DNA of 64,000 nucleotides from Clitoria ternatea (GCA_037962975.1 CM075673.1:17406001-17470000); one strand, 5' to 3'; shown: positions 22,801-34,668, counted from the first letter of the stretch. Notes: generated by a model not told the origin, from the letters alone. Numbers and translations are program-made.

Positions 22801-22974
22801 TGGTAGCTTCTCATAATGACTTTCTCCCTGAGTGATAGGCTTTTTGTATTCTAGCTCCTTCAAAATCTCTTCAACTTCCTCTTTCTCCTTTTCATTTAAC
22901 TCTTCTAAGGCATATGTCAGTACCTTTTGTAGTGGGTCTTCATTGAACCATTTCTTTGCTTCTTTAATGGCCAT
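19894..22974 (-). pseudogene. pol of element F: RT, RNase H, integrase
   Basis: Read right to left: pre-RT linker (KVLPAHLKYIFLDEEG), RT (QPQRRLNPTMKEVV, WRMCIDYKKLNTV, FLDGYSGYNQI, KMPFGLCNAPARF, catalytic FMDDFSIFGSS), RNase H (FDASDYPIRVVLGQ, TSEKELL, FTDHSAIKYL), integrase zinc region (HCHSSAYGGHF, SCDACQRSG) and DDE core (FDCWGIDFIGPL, LISDGDSHFCN, HPQANGQVEVSNREI). The C-terminal SKWSGPFIVKEV and a final QRLKPYLGG follow. RT, RNase H and integrase acidic residues are visible. Defects: stop at the EEG linker, an 80-bp local repeat at 22615-22713, TAA at 22107-22109, a stop near 20874, and frameshifts near 22457, 20529 and 20230. Confidence 0.92.
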
Positions 22975-23157
22975 ATCTTCAACATCAATTTTGAAGCACT
23001 ATTGCTTTTCCACAAGGTGCTTCATTGCATCAAGTACATTGAAATTCACCTCCTCATCTTGTACTCTCACCTTGAGCTTTCCATTATCTACGTCAATAAT
23101 CACCTTCACAGTTTTCATGAAAGGTCTGCCTAAAATGAAAGGCACCTCTATATCTTC

Positions 23158-25308
23158 CTAAATATCCATGATGACAAAATCTATAGGGAATGTGAATTTA
23201 TCGACTCTCACCAGCACGTCTTCTGTTATCCTGTATGGGAATTTCATAGATTGATCCGCCAATTGAAGAGTCATCCGTGTTGGTTTTACCTCCAAATCTC
23301 GAATCCTTTTTACCATTGACAACAACATTAGGTTGATGCTGGCCTCAAGATCTAAAAGTGCCTTCCCTACTGGAAATGTACCAATAGTGACTGGGATATT
23401 GAAGCTGCCTAGATCTTTTACTTTCTGTGGCAATGCTTTTTGAATAATAGCACTGCATCTTGCTTCGAGCTCCATTATTTCCTCTAAGAATCTTTTCTTC
23501 TTTGTCAATAGTTCCTTCATGAATTTTGCGTAGGTTGGCATTTGCTCCATGGCTTCTACAAAATGTATATTTATTTGCAACCTTTTGAAGATGTCCATAC
23601 ACCTTGCAAATTGCCTTTCTTTGTCTTTCTTTGAAGGATTCTTTGGGTAGGGCAAACTTTTAAGTTGTGGTGTTGGGTCATCCACCTTTTTCTTCCCTTC
23701 TTTTATTTCTCTCCTTTTATTTTTTTTCAATGATATCCTCACTCTCCATATGTACAACATCATTATCTTTATTTTCTTTTTCTTCCTCACTCCTCTTTGC
23801 AACTCCTTCTTTTATTGATTCTTTTTCACTACTCTTTTCTTCCATCTTTCCTTCCTTCTCCACTTCTGGTCCAGTAACCCTTCCACTCTTTATGGTAATT
23901 GCTTTGCAATGTTCCTTTGGGTTTGGGTGAGTATTAGCTCCAAATTGTGAATTTTTTTGTTCTGTAATTTGATGAGCTAATTGTCCCACTTGTGTCTCCA
24001 GATTCCTTATTGAAGCTTCTGTATTTTTCTAATTGGTAATGGAAACTTGCATGAACTTCTCAAGTGTGTCCTCCAATTTTGACGTTCTCTCGTGCAAAAG
24101 AGGATGGCCCTGTTGATACGGTTGTTTCCTGATGGATGTACTTCCTTCTTGTTTCCATCTATTATTTTGATTATTCCTCCAACCCTGTGAAAAATTGTTA
24201 GAATAAACATTGTTATTAAAATTACCTTGCTTTCCTTGGTTGTTCATGTATAGGATGGATCCGTCAGGCTGTTCTCCTTGGCAGTATCCATTTTGAGAGT
24301 CTCCTCCATAAAAATCACATTTCAGTTGTGATTGTTGATTTCCTGTAAACTGAGACGTTTTTACTGCATGTAGCTGTTGTGGTAATTTTGCCATTTGCTG
24401 TGTGAGAGCCTCAATCTGTTGAGTGAGTATCTTATTTTGAGCTAGGATAGCGTCCGTAGTGTTTAACTCCAGTATTCCCTTCTTTTGGATTTGAGATTTG
24501 TCATGTTGAGCTTGGTAGTCTGTGGAGGATAGTGCTTCAATAATTCTTGTGGCTTGTTCTACATCCACCATCATCATTATGCCTCCAGTTGCTACGTTTA
24601 ATATCATTTTGGTATCAGCCCTCGGTCTACTATAGAAGATATTAAGTTAAGCAATATCTTCCAAATCATGGTTTGGGCATTTCCTAAGGAGAGATTTAAA
24701 ACGTTCCCATACTTCACAAAAGGGTTCATCTTGGCCCTGTTTAAATGTTGTGATATCTGATTTGGCCTTGATAAATCTAGATGGTGGAAAGAATCTTTAT
24801 AGAAAATTTTCTTCAACTACATTCCAGCTATTGAAACTTTGGTTTAGATGAGATTTTAGCCATTCCTTTGCTTTACCTGCTAAAGAAAAAGGAAATAATC
24901 TTAGATATGCAGCCTCAATAACATCTTGGTCAAATCCCATTGTTCCAACCAATTTATAGAATGTTGCCAAATGAGTATATGGATCTTCAGTTGACATTCC
25001 ATAGAATTGGTGGGAACTAATCAAACTTAGAAAAGCAGGTTTCATTTCTATTGCTCTATGGTGTTAGGAATAGCAATGCTTGAAAAATGTCTGGGTCCTT
25101 GTGGTAAGGCATAATCTCCAAGTGTCCTTCTTGGTGGATTTTGGTTGTGGCTGTTGTCATCCGCCATTTTCTCAGCTGGTATTGAGGAAAAAGTTTCACC
25201 TATGTGGAAGTTCTTCTTTTTCTTTGTTTTCTTGATCTTCTCGAGGAATTTATCTATTTCTAGGTCAAATACAAGTTGTTCTTTTGATCCCTGTCCTCTT
25301 AATAGCAT
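23158..25308 (-). pseudogene. gag and protease of element F
   Basis: Gag starts near 25308 and includes RTLGDYALPQGPRHF, STEDPYTHLATF, LRLFPFSLAGKAKEWL and FKRLQINIHFVEAMEQMP. The knuckle reads CDFYGGDSQNGYC: the second Cys and the His are Tyr, so it is dead. A Lys/Glu-rich acidic segment (23717-23930) precedes the protease. The protease site reads LLDLEASINLM where Gly is usual after DL, so the flap-side Gly is Glu. Frame breaks lie near 25046, 24800, 24604, 24000 and 23760. A minus-strand Met-rich start near 25310 is taken as the N-terminus because it follows the PBS by ~130 bp. Confidence 0.88.
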
Positions 25309-25437
25309 AAAGCTAACTCAAGCAAGGTTATTCACAAGGTAAATCAAAATAACAAAATGAACAAGAAAGAAAGAAAGAAAAAATAAAATTATTCACAGAG
25401 TCTGTCAATTCGAACTAGATTTCCAAACTTTAATTGC

Positions 25438-25455
25438 TCCCTAGTTGCGGCGCCA
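25438..25455 (-). other. Primer binding site of element F
   Basis: On the minus strand TGGCGCCGCAACTAGGGA follows the 5' LTR end (25461) after five bases. It resembles the TGGCGCCGTTGCCGGGGA type of Athila elements with three or four changes. Confidence 0.82.
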
Positions 25456-25460
25456 AATCT

Positions 25461-27063
25461 TGGTGACAAATTTCTTGAATGACTTATCTTTGGAAGTGAG
25501 ATAAGAATCAAGTTTGTATATTATAAAAGGTTCGTGCCAAGTTTAATCACGAAAGTTGTAGTAATAGAAAAGTGTCGTTCCACTGAGGAGCAATAAACTT
25601 AGAAATCTGGATCTTATGAATTGATATGACTTAATATTTGCATTGGTGTTTTAATAAGTTGATAATGAATGTAACCAAAACTAGAAGTAAATGATTGTGA
25701 TAGCAAATCAATAAAAATTGATGGAAATCAAGTGAATGAAATTGGGGTTGGTGTCATCTATCTCACCTTCCCTATGTTGTGTAAATCTGCATGTATAGAC
25801 TTTGAAATAATAGTTTTTACGTCACAATCAAAGTCATTTGCATCAATCCCTTGACTACAAAATTCATACGAGTGATTCCAAACCATTGATCCCTCAATCG
25901 CTTTGAAATCACTCCAGCATTATTGATCGATTGTTTAGACATTTGTTGCATTAGATACCATCCCTAGCAGCTACTTATAACAAGCATTTAATTCAGGTCT
26001 GTTTCCAAAAGTTATTTCCTAATATACTTAAGAAAAACAAAAATCAAGAAAATAATGATCAAGTATTCTTAGGCATTAAGCATATAATGAAACACAAAAA
26101 CCATTAATTCTCATTGCCATACATGTAAAGATACAACAATAATAGGTTGGGTTTGAAGTGATTACCACCAACCCCAATGGAGAGTTTAGCTACACGTGAA
26201 TTTCATATTCCTCACTAAATCTCTATGTTTTGAATGGTGAAGAAGAGCTAAGACTCTGATGTGATCTGATGATTGATGATCTTTTCTTCTATGCTATCCT
26301 TTGTTTTTATGATGAAAGTCTCGCTCAAGCTCATCTTTCCTTCGCTTAAGTGAGACCCGACTAATTGATGGCCCATGCAGGAGTGGTCAAAAACATGCAA
26401 AAACACGCAGAAGTGGATGCGCTGGGATCGCATCATTGGCTAATACTAAATTAAAGGACCCATTCTGTACGAATCACACTTGAGCGCAAGTGGTCACGCT
26501 CAACCGTGAGAGGCCCTGATGTTCACTGTTTGTTTACGCTTAACTTACGCTTGAATTTGAAGTCTAATTCTTTACTTCCATGCTTAAGCTCCTCATTCTT
26601 CCCTCAAGCGTGGGAAGTATGATGCTTCTGTTTGTGCTTACGCTTGAGCACCCCTTTAATCTTGATATTCAACTTATGCCATGCCCAAGCGTCTGGTATC
26701 ACGCCCAAGCGTGCAAGTCTCACGCCCAAGCGTCTCCTTCGCACGCTTAAGCGTGAAGGGGGTCTAATGCTTTAATTCATCTTGCTCAAGTGCACATTAA
26801 GCGTGAGATGCTAGTATTTCATGCTTTAAGCTTGATTCTTCATGACTAAGTGTGCTGACTTCATTTATTCTTGCTTTCCTTGATTTCTTCTTGGACTTCC
26901 TGCATTTCTTCAAGAGTTTTGACAATGTTTTCTCTTTTATACCATGTATCCATCATAACAAAATCATGCTCAATTTCCTTTCACTTATTCATTAATTTAA
27001 TTAAATTCCTTACAAAATAAGTTAAATTGAATAATGAAATCAATACTTATTTATCACTTATCA
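25461..27063 (-). repeat. 5' LTR of element F
   Basis: It runs on the minus strand from TGATAAGTGATAAATAAG (27063) to GTCACCA (25461), 1603 bp. It contains the CACGCTTAAGCGTG array at 26320-26854. The flanking agcat at 27064 completes the target duplication. Confidence 0.9.
26320..26854. repeat. Palindrome array CACGCTTAAGCGTG in the LTR of F
   Basis: Degenerate copies of CACGCTTAAGCGTG start at about 26320, 26341, 26475, 26495, 26535, 26579, 26599, 26639, 26680, 26700, 26721, 26742, 26781, 26820 and 26841. Steps of 20-21 and 40-41 dominate. The best copies are at 26700, 26721 and 26742 (CACGCCCAAGCGTG, CACGCCCAAGCGTC, CACGCTTAAGCGTG). The array is in U3 on the coding sense of F. Confidence 0.85.
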
Positions 27064-27068
27064 AGCAT

Positions 27069-27176
27069 AGGCAAAAATAGAAGAATAACAATGGAAATTA
27101 GGGGAAAATAAGCTAAAATGAACTAAAACTAAGACTACATGGACCCTAAAACTAATGCAACCTAGACACTTATCCA
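27069..27176 (-). repeat. 3' LTR of element E, second segment
   Basis: From GGAAATTAGGGGAAAATAAG to CTAATGCAACCTAGACAC it matches 33763-33860. It resumes after the target duplication of F, proving that F entered a pre-existing E. The adjoining minus-strand AGTTTGGGGTGTT (27177-27189) is a plausible PPT. Confidence 0.85.
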
Positions 27177-27189
27177 AACACCCCAAACT

Positions 27190-29890
27190 AGGACATTGCT
27201 TATCCCCAAGCAATCACAATCATCATAAGCATGAACGATAAAAAATGAAGAACTCAACCAACTCAAGGATCCCAATTGGAATCATCAGTAACAAATGATT
27301 GCAAGATCATCAAGACAGAAACCATATCATTATTCATACCATGCTTATTAGGACTAGACTGCAGATACACATCCTCTCATTTCTCTCTAAGTGTTTAGGC
27401 TTGTGTATAAATATCACTCAAATCATAACATTTTAAAACACTACCATAGGCTTGGCAAGTGACCCTAAACTCCACAGCTATCCATAAAACACGTTATGGT
27501 CAAAAGGTCTTTAATTGGTTGTAATGGGGCTAGGGGTTCACAGAACAGGGATGGATATCAAGAAAAAGGGAAGTTCAAAAGGGTTTTAACAATGAAATTC
27601 CTGAGAATAATGAGTTTCGGAAGGCAAACCAGAAAACACATTTTCTTTCTTATTCAAAAACTTTTAAAGAGTCCTATTTATTTTCATTTTTAACTAGACT
27701 CCTTATTATATTCTCACTATCATCCCTTTCTTCTTCTCAAAACTTTTTATTGGAACCATAATCTCACATTTCTATTATTTTCATTTCCCAAATCAAACCA
27801 ATTTTTCTTTTGAGCCTTTTTCATCTAGTTGCCATCCTTGATTTTTCTCAGAGATTTAGAAAATTAAATATCAATGGCTTTCAAGAATAAACATTTTAAG
27901 CTCAACAAGGGTAACTAATGGTAAATATAACATTCAAATTCTGCAAAACCTAGATTACATTTTTCATTATAACATGTAGTCACCAACCATTTTGAATCGG
28001 TCGCAAGCCAAGTTCTAAAGTACGTAAAATGCATGATACATTCAAAGAAGAAAAAAAACAAGGGTTTTTCATAATGTTTTACCTTTTTTGGCCCAAAATC
28101 TCTCTTTTTAATAGCAATTAGTCATAGTCCAAGCAAACAGGGAATCATCATGAGTGGTTCATGCAGACAAACTAGCAATCATAAAACTCATTTATTTACT
28201 CTCTTTTTCTTTTTTTATTTTGTAATCCAAGATGGATGAAATTTTATCATTCAAATTGGCACACACTTGCAAGATAGTTATCACAAAGAGACAAACCATG
28301 TCATCCTAAACAGAAGCATGCAAATCACACAATGCAAATCACAAAAAATAAAATAACATAAAACAAAAGCACAAGGGTTCAAATAAGTTTCCGTTACCTA
28401 CCAACCCAAACTAAAGATGAACAATGTCCTCGATGTTCAGTAAGGGAAAACCAAGGTAAACGGATACTTATTCGGACATGATCACCTTTCATGGAAGAGG
28501 TGGGAAATGGCCCTGCTGGGAGTGCCAATCATACATAACATCCATTCTCTAGGAGATATGGTTGAGCTGGGCTACCTGCCGATCTTGTTCCTGGGACATA
28601 GCTTCCATTCGTAAGGACATGGAATCTATGCGACTGCTCATTCCTTGCATCAGAGAATACATACACTCCACGGAGACACTAGAGCCGTGTGAGGAGCGGG
28701 AGGGGCTAGCTGATGGCTGTGTGTCATGAGGTGTGTCTGTGTCATCATCTATTCCTCAAAATACAAAAGAGGTCTTGCCTTCCAGGCCAGTAAAGCTAGG
28801 ATTAGGCACAGGTGAGGCATAGAGATTACAGGAATAATTAAACAATAAACATCATTCACAATGACAATCATGCCCAATAGAAGTCCACAACCAAGAAAGT
28901 ATGGTGCACTAACATAAGTTCATGAAATTAACAAAGGAGTCATACCAAATTAACATGGAGAGTGTCTATCATGCACTTTTACAAACACTTGGTGTGAACA
29001 AAATTTTTCAACAAAAGATTCATGAACAAGCATTACAAAGTGACTCCAATATCCATCAAATCAATCCATATATTACCAACCACAAACTACAATCTTCAAC
29101 ACCCCTTATGATGTCCAAACAATTGAAATAGCCTCAATAAGTGTCCAACAATGTATAATTAGCAAAAGCTTTACAACACTGTGAAGCATAAATCAAGAAA
29201 AAGATAAATAGAAGTGATGAATTAAGAGTGGGGGCAAAGAGCAATTCAAACATTTCAAAACATACCCATTAAAAAATTTTAAACAAGCATGTGGAAAATA
29301 ACATGACTTGAGGTATGCATTTTGTCAAACACTTGGTGTGCACTCATATTTTGAACATGGCATAGCAAAGGCCTTACTATCCAATAGTTCCATTTGCTCA
29401 TAAACAACCAAGAATACAACCAAGAAACCAAGTTAGTGTTCAAATGACCAAAAGAAACAAAATCTACGGAAAATAGGACAAATGGGGTTCATGAATCATA
29501 AAGAAAGCATACGTTGGTTTATTTGGTTTCAAGCATACGCATTGCATTTCATGTGACATACAAGCATCATTAGTCAACCATTAATGTTTCCAATACATAA
29601 AATTACAAGAAGAAGCAAGGAAATACCCAATTTTAATAAACCCCAAAAGTTTAGAAAAACCCCAAATTAAAGCAAAGAGAATGGTGTTTCTTACTTGTAA
29701 TGGGAGAATAAAGTACAGAATTTTTCACAAAATGATGAGCAATATGCAGAAAAGATGATGGAAAAGGAGAATAGCAAGATGCAAAGAGTGGGTTATGAAG
29801 TTGTGAAGTGAGGAGGATGAAGCAAGAGGGAGGAATATGTGAGGATGTAAAGCAAAACATGAGTGCGTGGATTAAAAGAGGCATGTTGTG
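27190..29890 (-). other. Noncoding 3' internal region of element E, first part
   Basis: About 2.7 kb of AT-rich DNA with no recognisable domain on either strand. The short open frames at 27496-27693, 28922-29131 and 29651-29884 show no family motifs. Elongated noncoding DNA between gag and the 3' LTR suits a non-autonomous element. Confidence 0.55.
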
Positions 29891-29896
29891 GGTGTG

Positions 29897-30182
29897 GCAC
29901 GATCAGTGGGATTTCCCATGGCCCATGGAGTATTATGTTTTGGGCCTAAAATTCAGCATGCAACACTGATGAGATTCAACGACCAGTGGAATTTTCCATG
30001 GCCCGTGGATCCTACTGCCTGTGTACCCTAAAAAATTCCTCTAATGACCCAGAGAGAACCACAGCCAGTGGGAATTCCCACTGCCCATGGAACTCACTGC
30101 CTTGCTTACAAAAATTTGCCTTTTTTTCCTCCTTGGTCACACAGAGGGATTCACTGCTAGTGGGTTTTCCCATTTCCAATGG
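29897..30182. repeat. Paired palindrome array CCACTGGCAGTGG-type, internal region of E
   Basis: Four pairs: 29897/29916, 29977/29996, 30059/30078, 30151/30170. Within each pair the starts are exactly 19 bp apart. Good examples are CCATGGCCCATGG (29916) and CCACAGCCAGTGG (30059). Pair-to-pair distances are 80, 82 and 92 bp. The same motif is in the LTR of E. Confidence 0.9.
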
Positions 30183-30380
30183 ATTTCTCTGACTTCAAAA
30201 ATTTTCATGCACTACAAAAGGGATCCTACCATTTTTGTTTTTTTTGTTGTTTTCTAATTTTTTTTATTTTTTATTTTTTATTTTTTTAGCTTGACAAGAA
30301 TATAAAAAAACAAGAAAATATATAAATCTTCATGGGGTTACCTCCCCACAAGTGCTAAGTTTAACATCTTCAGCCAGACT

Positions 30381-32080
30381 CTATACCTCAATCACAGTCA
30401 AAAACCTAATAGGGCCAAGAAATTCATACCTTAGTGGGGAAGGTAAAGATTTAAGTTCAACATTTGGGCTTACTTCTTTTTCACACATGACCTCAGTATC
30501 ATGTTTCAGTGGTATATTACCTTCACTGCTTTTTGATGTTCTTGGATCCTGGAGCTTGGGTGGCAGCTTTTTCTGGATTAATGCACTGCACTCCTCAGTA
30601 AGTGCCACGGTACCATCCTCCTCTAGCCTCCTTTTGTTGTACAAAATATCCTTCAGAAACTTTACGTAGGTAGGCATTTGGTGCAAAACATCAATGAAAG
30701 GAATATTAATATATAATTTCTTTAATACCTCTAGGAACTTACCGAACTGTTTGTCCAACTTGGCCTTGGCCAAGCATTGAGGAAATGGTATGGGGGTTGA
30801 TATGGCTTAATCTCATCTTTTATTTCACATGTTTCTCTTCTTTAGTCAACGGATGAGAGGAAGACTCATCCACTTTCTTGTCCACCTTAGCTTTCGAGTC
30901 TGTCATGCCGGTTGGACCCTCATATTGAGTACCACTCCTAAGAATGATAGCCATAATGTGGTTAGAGGGACCTGCCTCTGGTTTTCCAGGAAATGTCCTT
31001 GGTGCTCTTGTAGAGTTGGAGGCTTGTTGGGCAATCTGGGTCTCCAACATTTTGTTGTGGGTGGCTAGGGAATTCACCTTCAAAGCTAAGTTCTTAATCA
31101 CCTCGGAGAACTCATTATTTTGCTGGATCTGCATGGTTACAAATATCTCCATCAAGGACTCCAACTTGGATTTTTGTGGAGCATAAGGTCCTTGTTGTCT
31201 ATAGTTATTCCCAAAGTTTCCACCATAGCTACCTATGGCATCTACTTGTTGCATATCAGACTCGAGACCTTGGGTTATTCCAACCTGATAACCTGTAATA
31301 GTGTGACCTGCAACACCATATAACTCACATACCACATTAGTAGTACTTGTTCCCAACTTATCAAATTTTACAGTTAAAGTTTCTACCTTAGCAGTAAGTA
31401 AGGAAATAACATCTAAAGAATACTTACCTAGAGTTTTTGATGGCAAACTTCATTCAGATGACCATTGGTATGTGTTTTGTGCAACTTCTTCTATAAGGTT
31501 GTACCCTTCCTCCATGTTCTTACTCATAAAGGCACCGACAGCTGCGGCATCCAAGGTAACCCTTTAGTTTAGGGTCAAACCATTGTAGAAGATGTAGACT
31601 ATTAACCACTGTTCCACTCCATGCTGTGGGTATTCTCTGAGTATCTCCTTGTACCTCTCCCAAGCATCATACAAGGTTTCATCATCTTTTTGTGTGAAAG
31701 TGATGATTTACTTTCGGAGTTGGTCCATTTTGCTACATGGCTAGTACTTATTGAGAAAAGGATGAGACAACTGCTCCTAAGTTGTAATCGATCCCTCCAG
31801 AAGCGAATACAACCAACCTCTAGCTTTATCTCTTAAGGAGAATGGGAAGAGCCTCAAACCTAATTGCATCATTTGAAACCCCATTCACCTTGAGTGTATC
31901 ACAATACTCAAGAAAAATTTGTAGATTCAAGTTGGGATCCTCGGATGGCAATCCTCCAAATTAATTTTATTTTACCATTGAGAGCAAAGATGGCTTCAAT
32001 TCAAAGTTATTTTCCTCAATGGTAGGCCGTGTGATGCTAGGCCTCCTTCCCATTGTATTGGGTGCTACAAAATCCCGGAG
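30381..32080 (-). pseudogene. gag of element E, truncated and fused past the protease site
   Basis: Read right to left: GRRPSITRPTIEENNFELKP (~32060), LKVNGVSNDAIRL, AWERYKEILREYPQHG and IVYIFYNGLTLN (~31650), TLDAAAVGAFMSKNMEEGYN, then an open stretch 31446-30820. The knuckle reads CELYGVAGHTITGYQ: two Cys positions are Tyr. After KFLEVLKKLYINIPFIDVLH and LPPKLQDP the usual protease region is missing. It continues KSSEGNIPLKH and VELKSLPSPLRYEFLGP and stops at 30381. The product would be a gag protein without enzymes. Frame breaks occur near 31750, 31446 and 30800. Confidence 0.85.
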
Positions 32081-32393
32081 TGCTTTGTTATCAGGATTAT
32101 CTATTTGTGCTTAGGTCGTTGAGCTCGAAGCTATTTACTTGCTTTGTTCTATTTGTTTCCTAAGAGCTTGGATCTTTCAAAGAGTTCTTTCTATCTCAGG
32201 ATCAAAAATGTGCTTAAAGCTAGCACTTCTTCACATAAAGGGGCCTGCACAAACTCACAAAAACAACAAAGAACACCTAAGTGTAATTCTGCAGAAAAAA
32301 AATAGAAACCAAAAACCAAAAATTATGAAGAAAAAAATAAAAAAGAGTTTAGTCTAATCAAAAACACCACTTAGCCAATATTGGGGGAAACAC

Positions 32394-32413
32394 AATCCCC
32401 AGCAACGGTGCCA
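32394..32413 (-). other. Primer binding site of element E
   Basis: The minus strand reads TGGCACCGTTGCTGGGGATT just inside the right LTR, close to the Athila-type TGGCGCCGTTGCCGGGGA. It fixes the transcription direction as minus. Confidence 0.88.
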
Positions 32414-32419
32414 AAAACT

Positions 32420-33860
32420 TGATAGCCAACCGCAAGCGCACGGGGTATCAAAGTAATATAAAAGATTATCATTCTCCACAAGGATTGTGCCCAAGTACCG
32501 GTTTACTATGATTTGATTATCCAGACAAATTGGTTCAATTAAAGGAAGGATTATTTTAAATCAAACTAAAAGCAGAAACAGAAAACTTAATGCCTTTTTG
32601 GAATGGAAATCAATTGCTTTCTAAGAATCAATCAAAGGAAAACTCTTGGAAGTTAAGAGCTTCATATGCTAGTAGTCTAATTTCATGCAATTCACTTCCC
32701 CAATTATAAAATTTAGTTTCTAAGGTAAATTTTCCTAATGTAATTAGCAACCTTCTCTCGAAGCCTTAATAATGTACCTAATTTCTAAAGAACCGCGTTT
32801 AATTTGTAAATTAAGTCCATTATGTTTTGTGAAAACCCATTAGCCCTCAAATAGTTTTGTTTACTCTCGTAACCCAAAACCATAGCTTCAATTTCATGCT
32901 TTCAAACAATATACCCACTCTCATAGCCTACATCATTTGGAATCAACTACGCTCCTCTCGAAGTCTTATAAAAGCATTAAGCATTCATGAAATTGAATAG
33001 AAAGCATAAATTCTATAAAAGGAGAAGATAAAAAATAGTCAATTCAATCCATATGCATATTACCCCCTTAATCCCAAGAGAAGGGGTTTAGTTTGTCATA
33101 GAATTAATTACAAAGCAATAAGCCATCAATTCAATTCCCAACATAGGAGAAAACCTAAATACAAAATAAGGATTCTGAAAATAGAAGAAAAGCTCTCACT
33201 TTTGTCTTCTAAATCTTCACCCAAAACGCTATGATCCGATGTTCCTTGGTGTTGGTCCTTGAATCTCCTTTGAAATCCTTTGAGAAAGCTCTTAATTTTC
33301 TATCCTAAAAAGTGCCTAAAGTCTCTGTATATCCAGAACGTCTAATTCCCCTCTCTTTTTGCCTTTTTATCCCTCGAAAATTAAAAGAAAACTGAAGGTA
33401 ACTGCTGCAACGTGTAAAATCCACTAGCAGTGGGGAAAACCACGGCTAGTGGATTTTCCCATTGGCAATGGATTTTTCTGCCTCATTTTTCCTACTTTTC
33501 CAAAATGTTCCACGGCCAGTGAAAAATTCCACTGGCAGTGGTTTTCTCTAAACCTTGGCAAACATGTGTTTTGTGGGTGTTTTTGGTTTCTAAAATGTCT
33601 TCTTTGGTATATCCTTCTTTAATTATTGGAGTGGCTTCAACTTTAAATCTTTTGCAAGCTTGAACTCTTTTCATTTTCATTATTCCTTTCAAATTCTTCC
33701 AATTCTTTTTGTAAATAGACTTAAATGATGAAGGTTCCTGCAAAATACCATAACCCAAGTGGCATATGTGGAAATAGAAACAATGAAAATTAGGGGGAAA
33801 ATAAGCTAAAATGAACTAAAACTAAGACTACATAGACCCTAAAACTAATGCAACTTATCA
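32420..33860 (-). repeat. 5' LTR of element E
   Basis: 1441 bp; on the minus strand it starts TGATAAGTTGCATTAG and ends GGCTATCA. It retains the ~765 bp missing in the partner and a five-copy palindrome array at 33421-33541. Starts are 33421, 33440, 33459, 33510 and 33529 (steps 19, 19, 51, 19), for example CCACTAGCAGTGG and CCACTGGCAGTGG. Confidence 0.88.
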
Positions 33861-34668
33861 CACCACACACAGAATTCTACCAACCCTCAGTTGTACCCTT
33901 TGCTGAGAAGATGACCTGCTCCTTAATCCCTCAACTTCTTAGTCATCCATTCCCATACCATGCACATGGTGATCTAACCGTATATAAGTAGACATTCTTC
34001 CCTGGAAGTGGTGTCCACATCTTTCCTTGGAACAGGTTTCACCCTTCCATTTCACCTAAAGAACTTCTTTCCAACCCTCACCTCTACAGACTAGAATTCC
34101 AAGGCTACACCCAAGCCATCCACATGCAGCAAGAGCATCATCAGTATCTGAGAGATCATGAGCTTCCTGCTAAGCCTTGTGTTCAGATGCTTGCCAAGCC
34201 TCAGGCTCGTCGGTTGGTATCTCCAGACCGCATCATGCCTAAAAATTAGAGGATCATTACCAACAAATTAAAAGAAAAAGTTTGGATTTCTGCTCCATCT
34301 ACCCTTAATTGGTAGATAAGGACCGCTAAGAGGCTCCTTGCAGACATTTTAGAGGTTTTACGTCAAGACCCCTCTCCCAACGGTCACACCGTGGTTTGTT
34401 ATGGGCTTATTGTCTCTGGGAACGAGATCAAGCTTGGATCACCTCCTTCTCCCATCCCGCTGGACTGTTAATAGATGTTCACAATTTTTGGAGTTCTGTT
34501 GGCCGAATCCTATAGACCTATCCATCCTTCTAGGATCCATCAACAACCATTATCCCTCCTCCATCTGTTTTCCTTCCATCCTTCTTACAGACTCATTTGC
34601 TTTTGGTGTCTGGTTCCACGTCCCAAATGATTTTCTCTTCTGCTTCAGAGTGTTTCCCTAGATCTCTA
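33861..34668 (+). pseudogene. Third ORF of Sirevirus-2, C-terminal part
   Basis: Coding-like sequence resumes after element E: FYQPSVVPFAEKMTC, YRLEFQGYTQAIHMQQEHHQ, LVSPDRIMPKN, then VWISAPSTLNW and KRLLADILEVLRQDPS (~33880-34380). It is in-position with 54277-54635 of Sirevirus-3. Stops include TAG ~33988 and ~34248. No domain recognised; the exact C-terminus is uncertain. Confidence 0.55.

Larger units (their letters stand above)
19187..27063 (-). mobile_element. Element F: nearly complete Athila-like Ty3/gypsy retrotransposon
   Basis: TSD agcat (19182-19186 and 27064-27068) bounds it exactly. LTR termini are TGATAAG...CACCA on the minus strand. Minus-strand order is 5' LTR (25461-27063), PBS, gag, PR, RT, RNase H, IN, 3' LTR remnant (19187-~19617), so RT precedes IN as in gypsy. 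The PBS type and gag/PR text (ALLDLEASINLM, TRMTLQLAD) match Athila-like elements. The 3' LTR has lost its front part and the PPT. Pol is the best-preserved coding region in the window, with a 408-codon open stretch at 20874-22100. Confidence 0.92.
18623..33860 (-). mobile_element. Element E: gag-only Athila-like Ty3/gypsy derivative, hosting F
   Basis: Direct repeats at 18623-19186 (continued at 27069-27176) and 32420-33860 are its LTRs; PBS and gag place it on the minus strand. Behind gag there is no protease core, RT, RNase H or integrase. A VELKSLPSPLRYEFLGP-type junction, which normally leads into RT, is followed within ~60 bases by the GGTTACCTCCCCACAAGTGC segment (30335-30354) equivalent to the end of pol in F (19839-19860). 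It therefore depends on another element for pol. It inserted into the Sirevirus-2 third ORF. The target duplication is unclear. Confidence 0.82.

Noticed and set aside
23667..23930. 87-codon plus-strand Ser/Phe-rich frame
   Set aside because: Antisense of the Lys/Glu-rich gag segment of element F.
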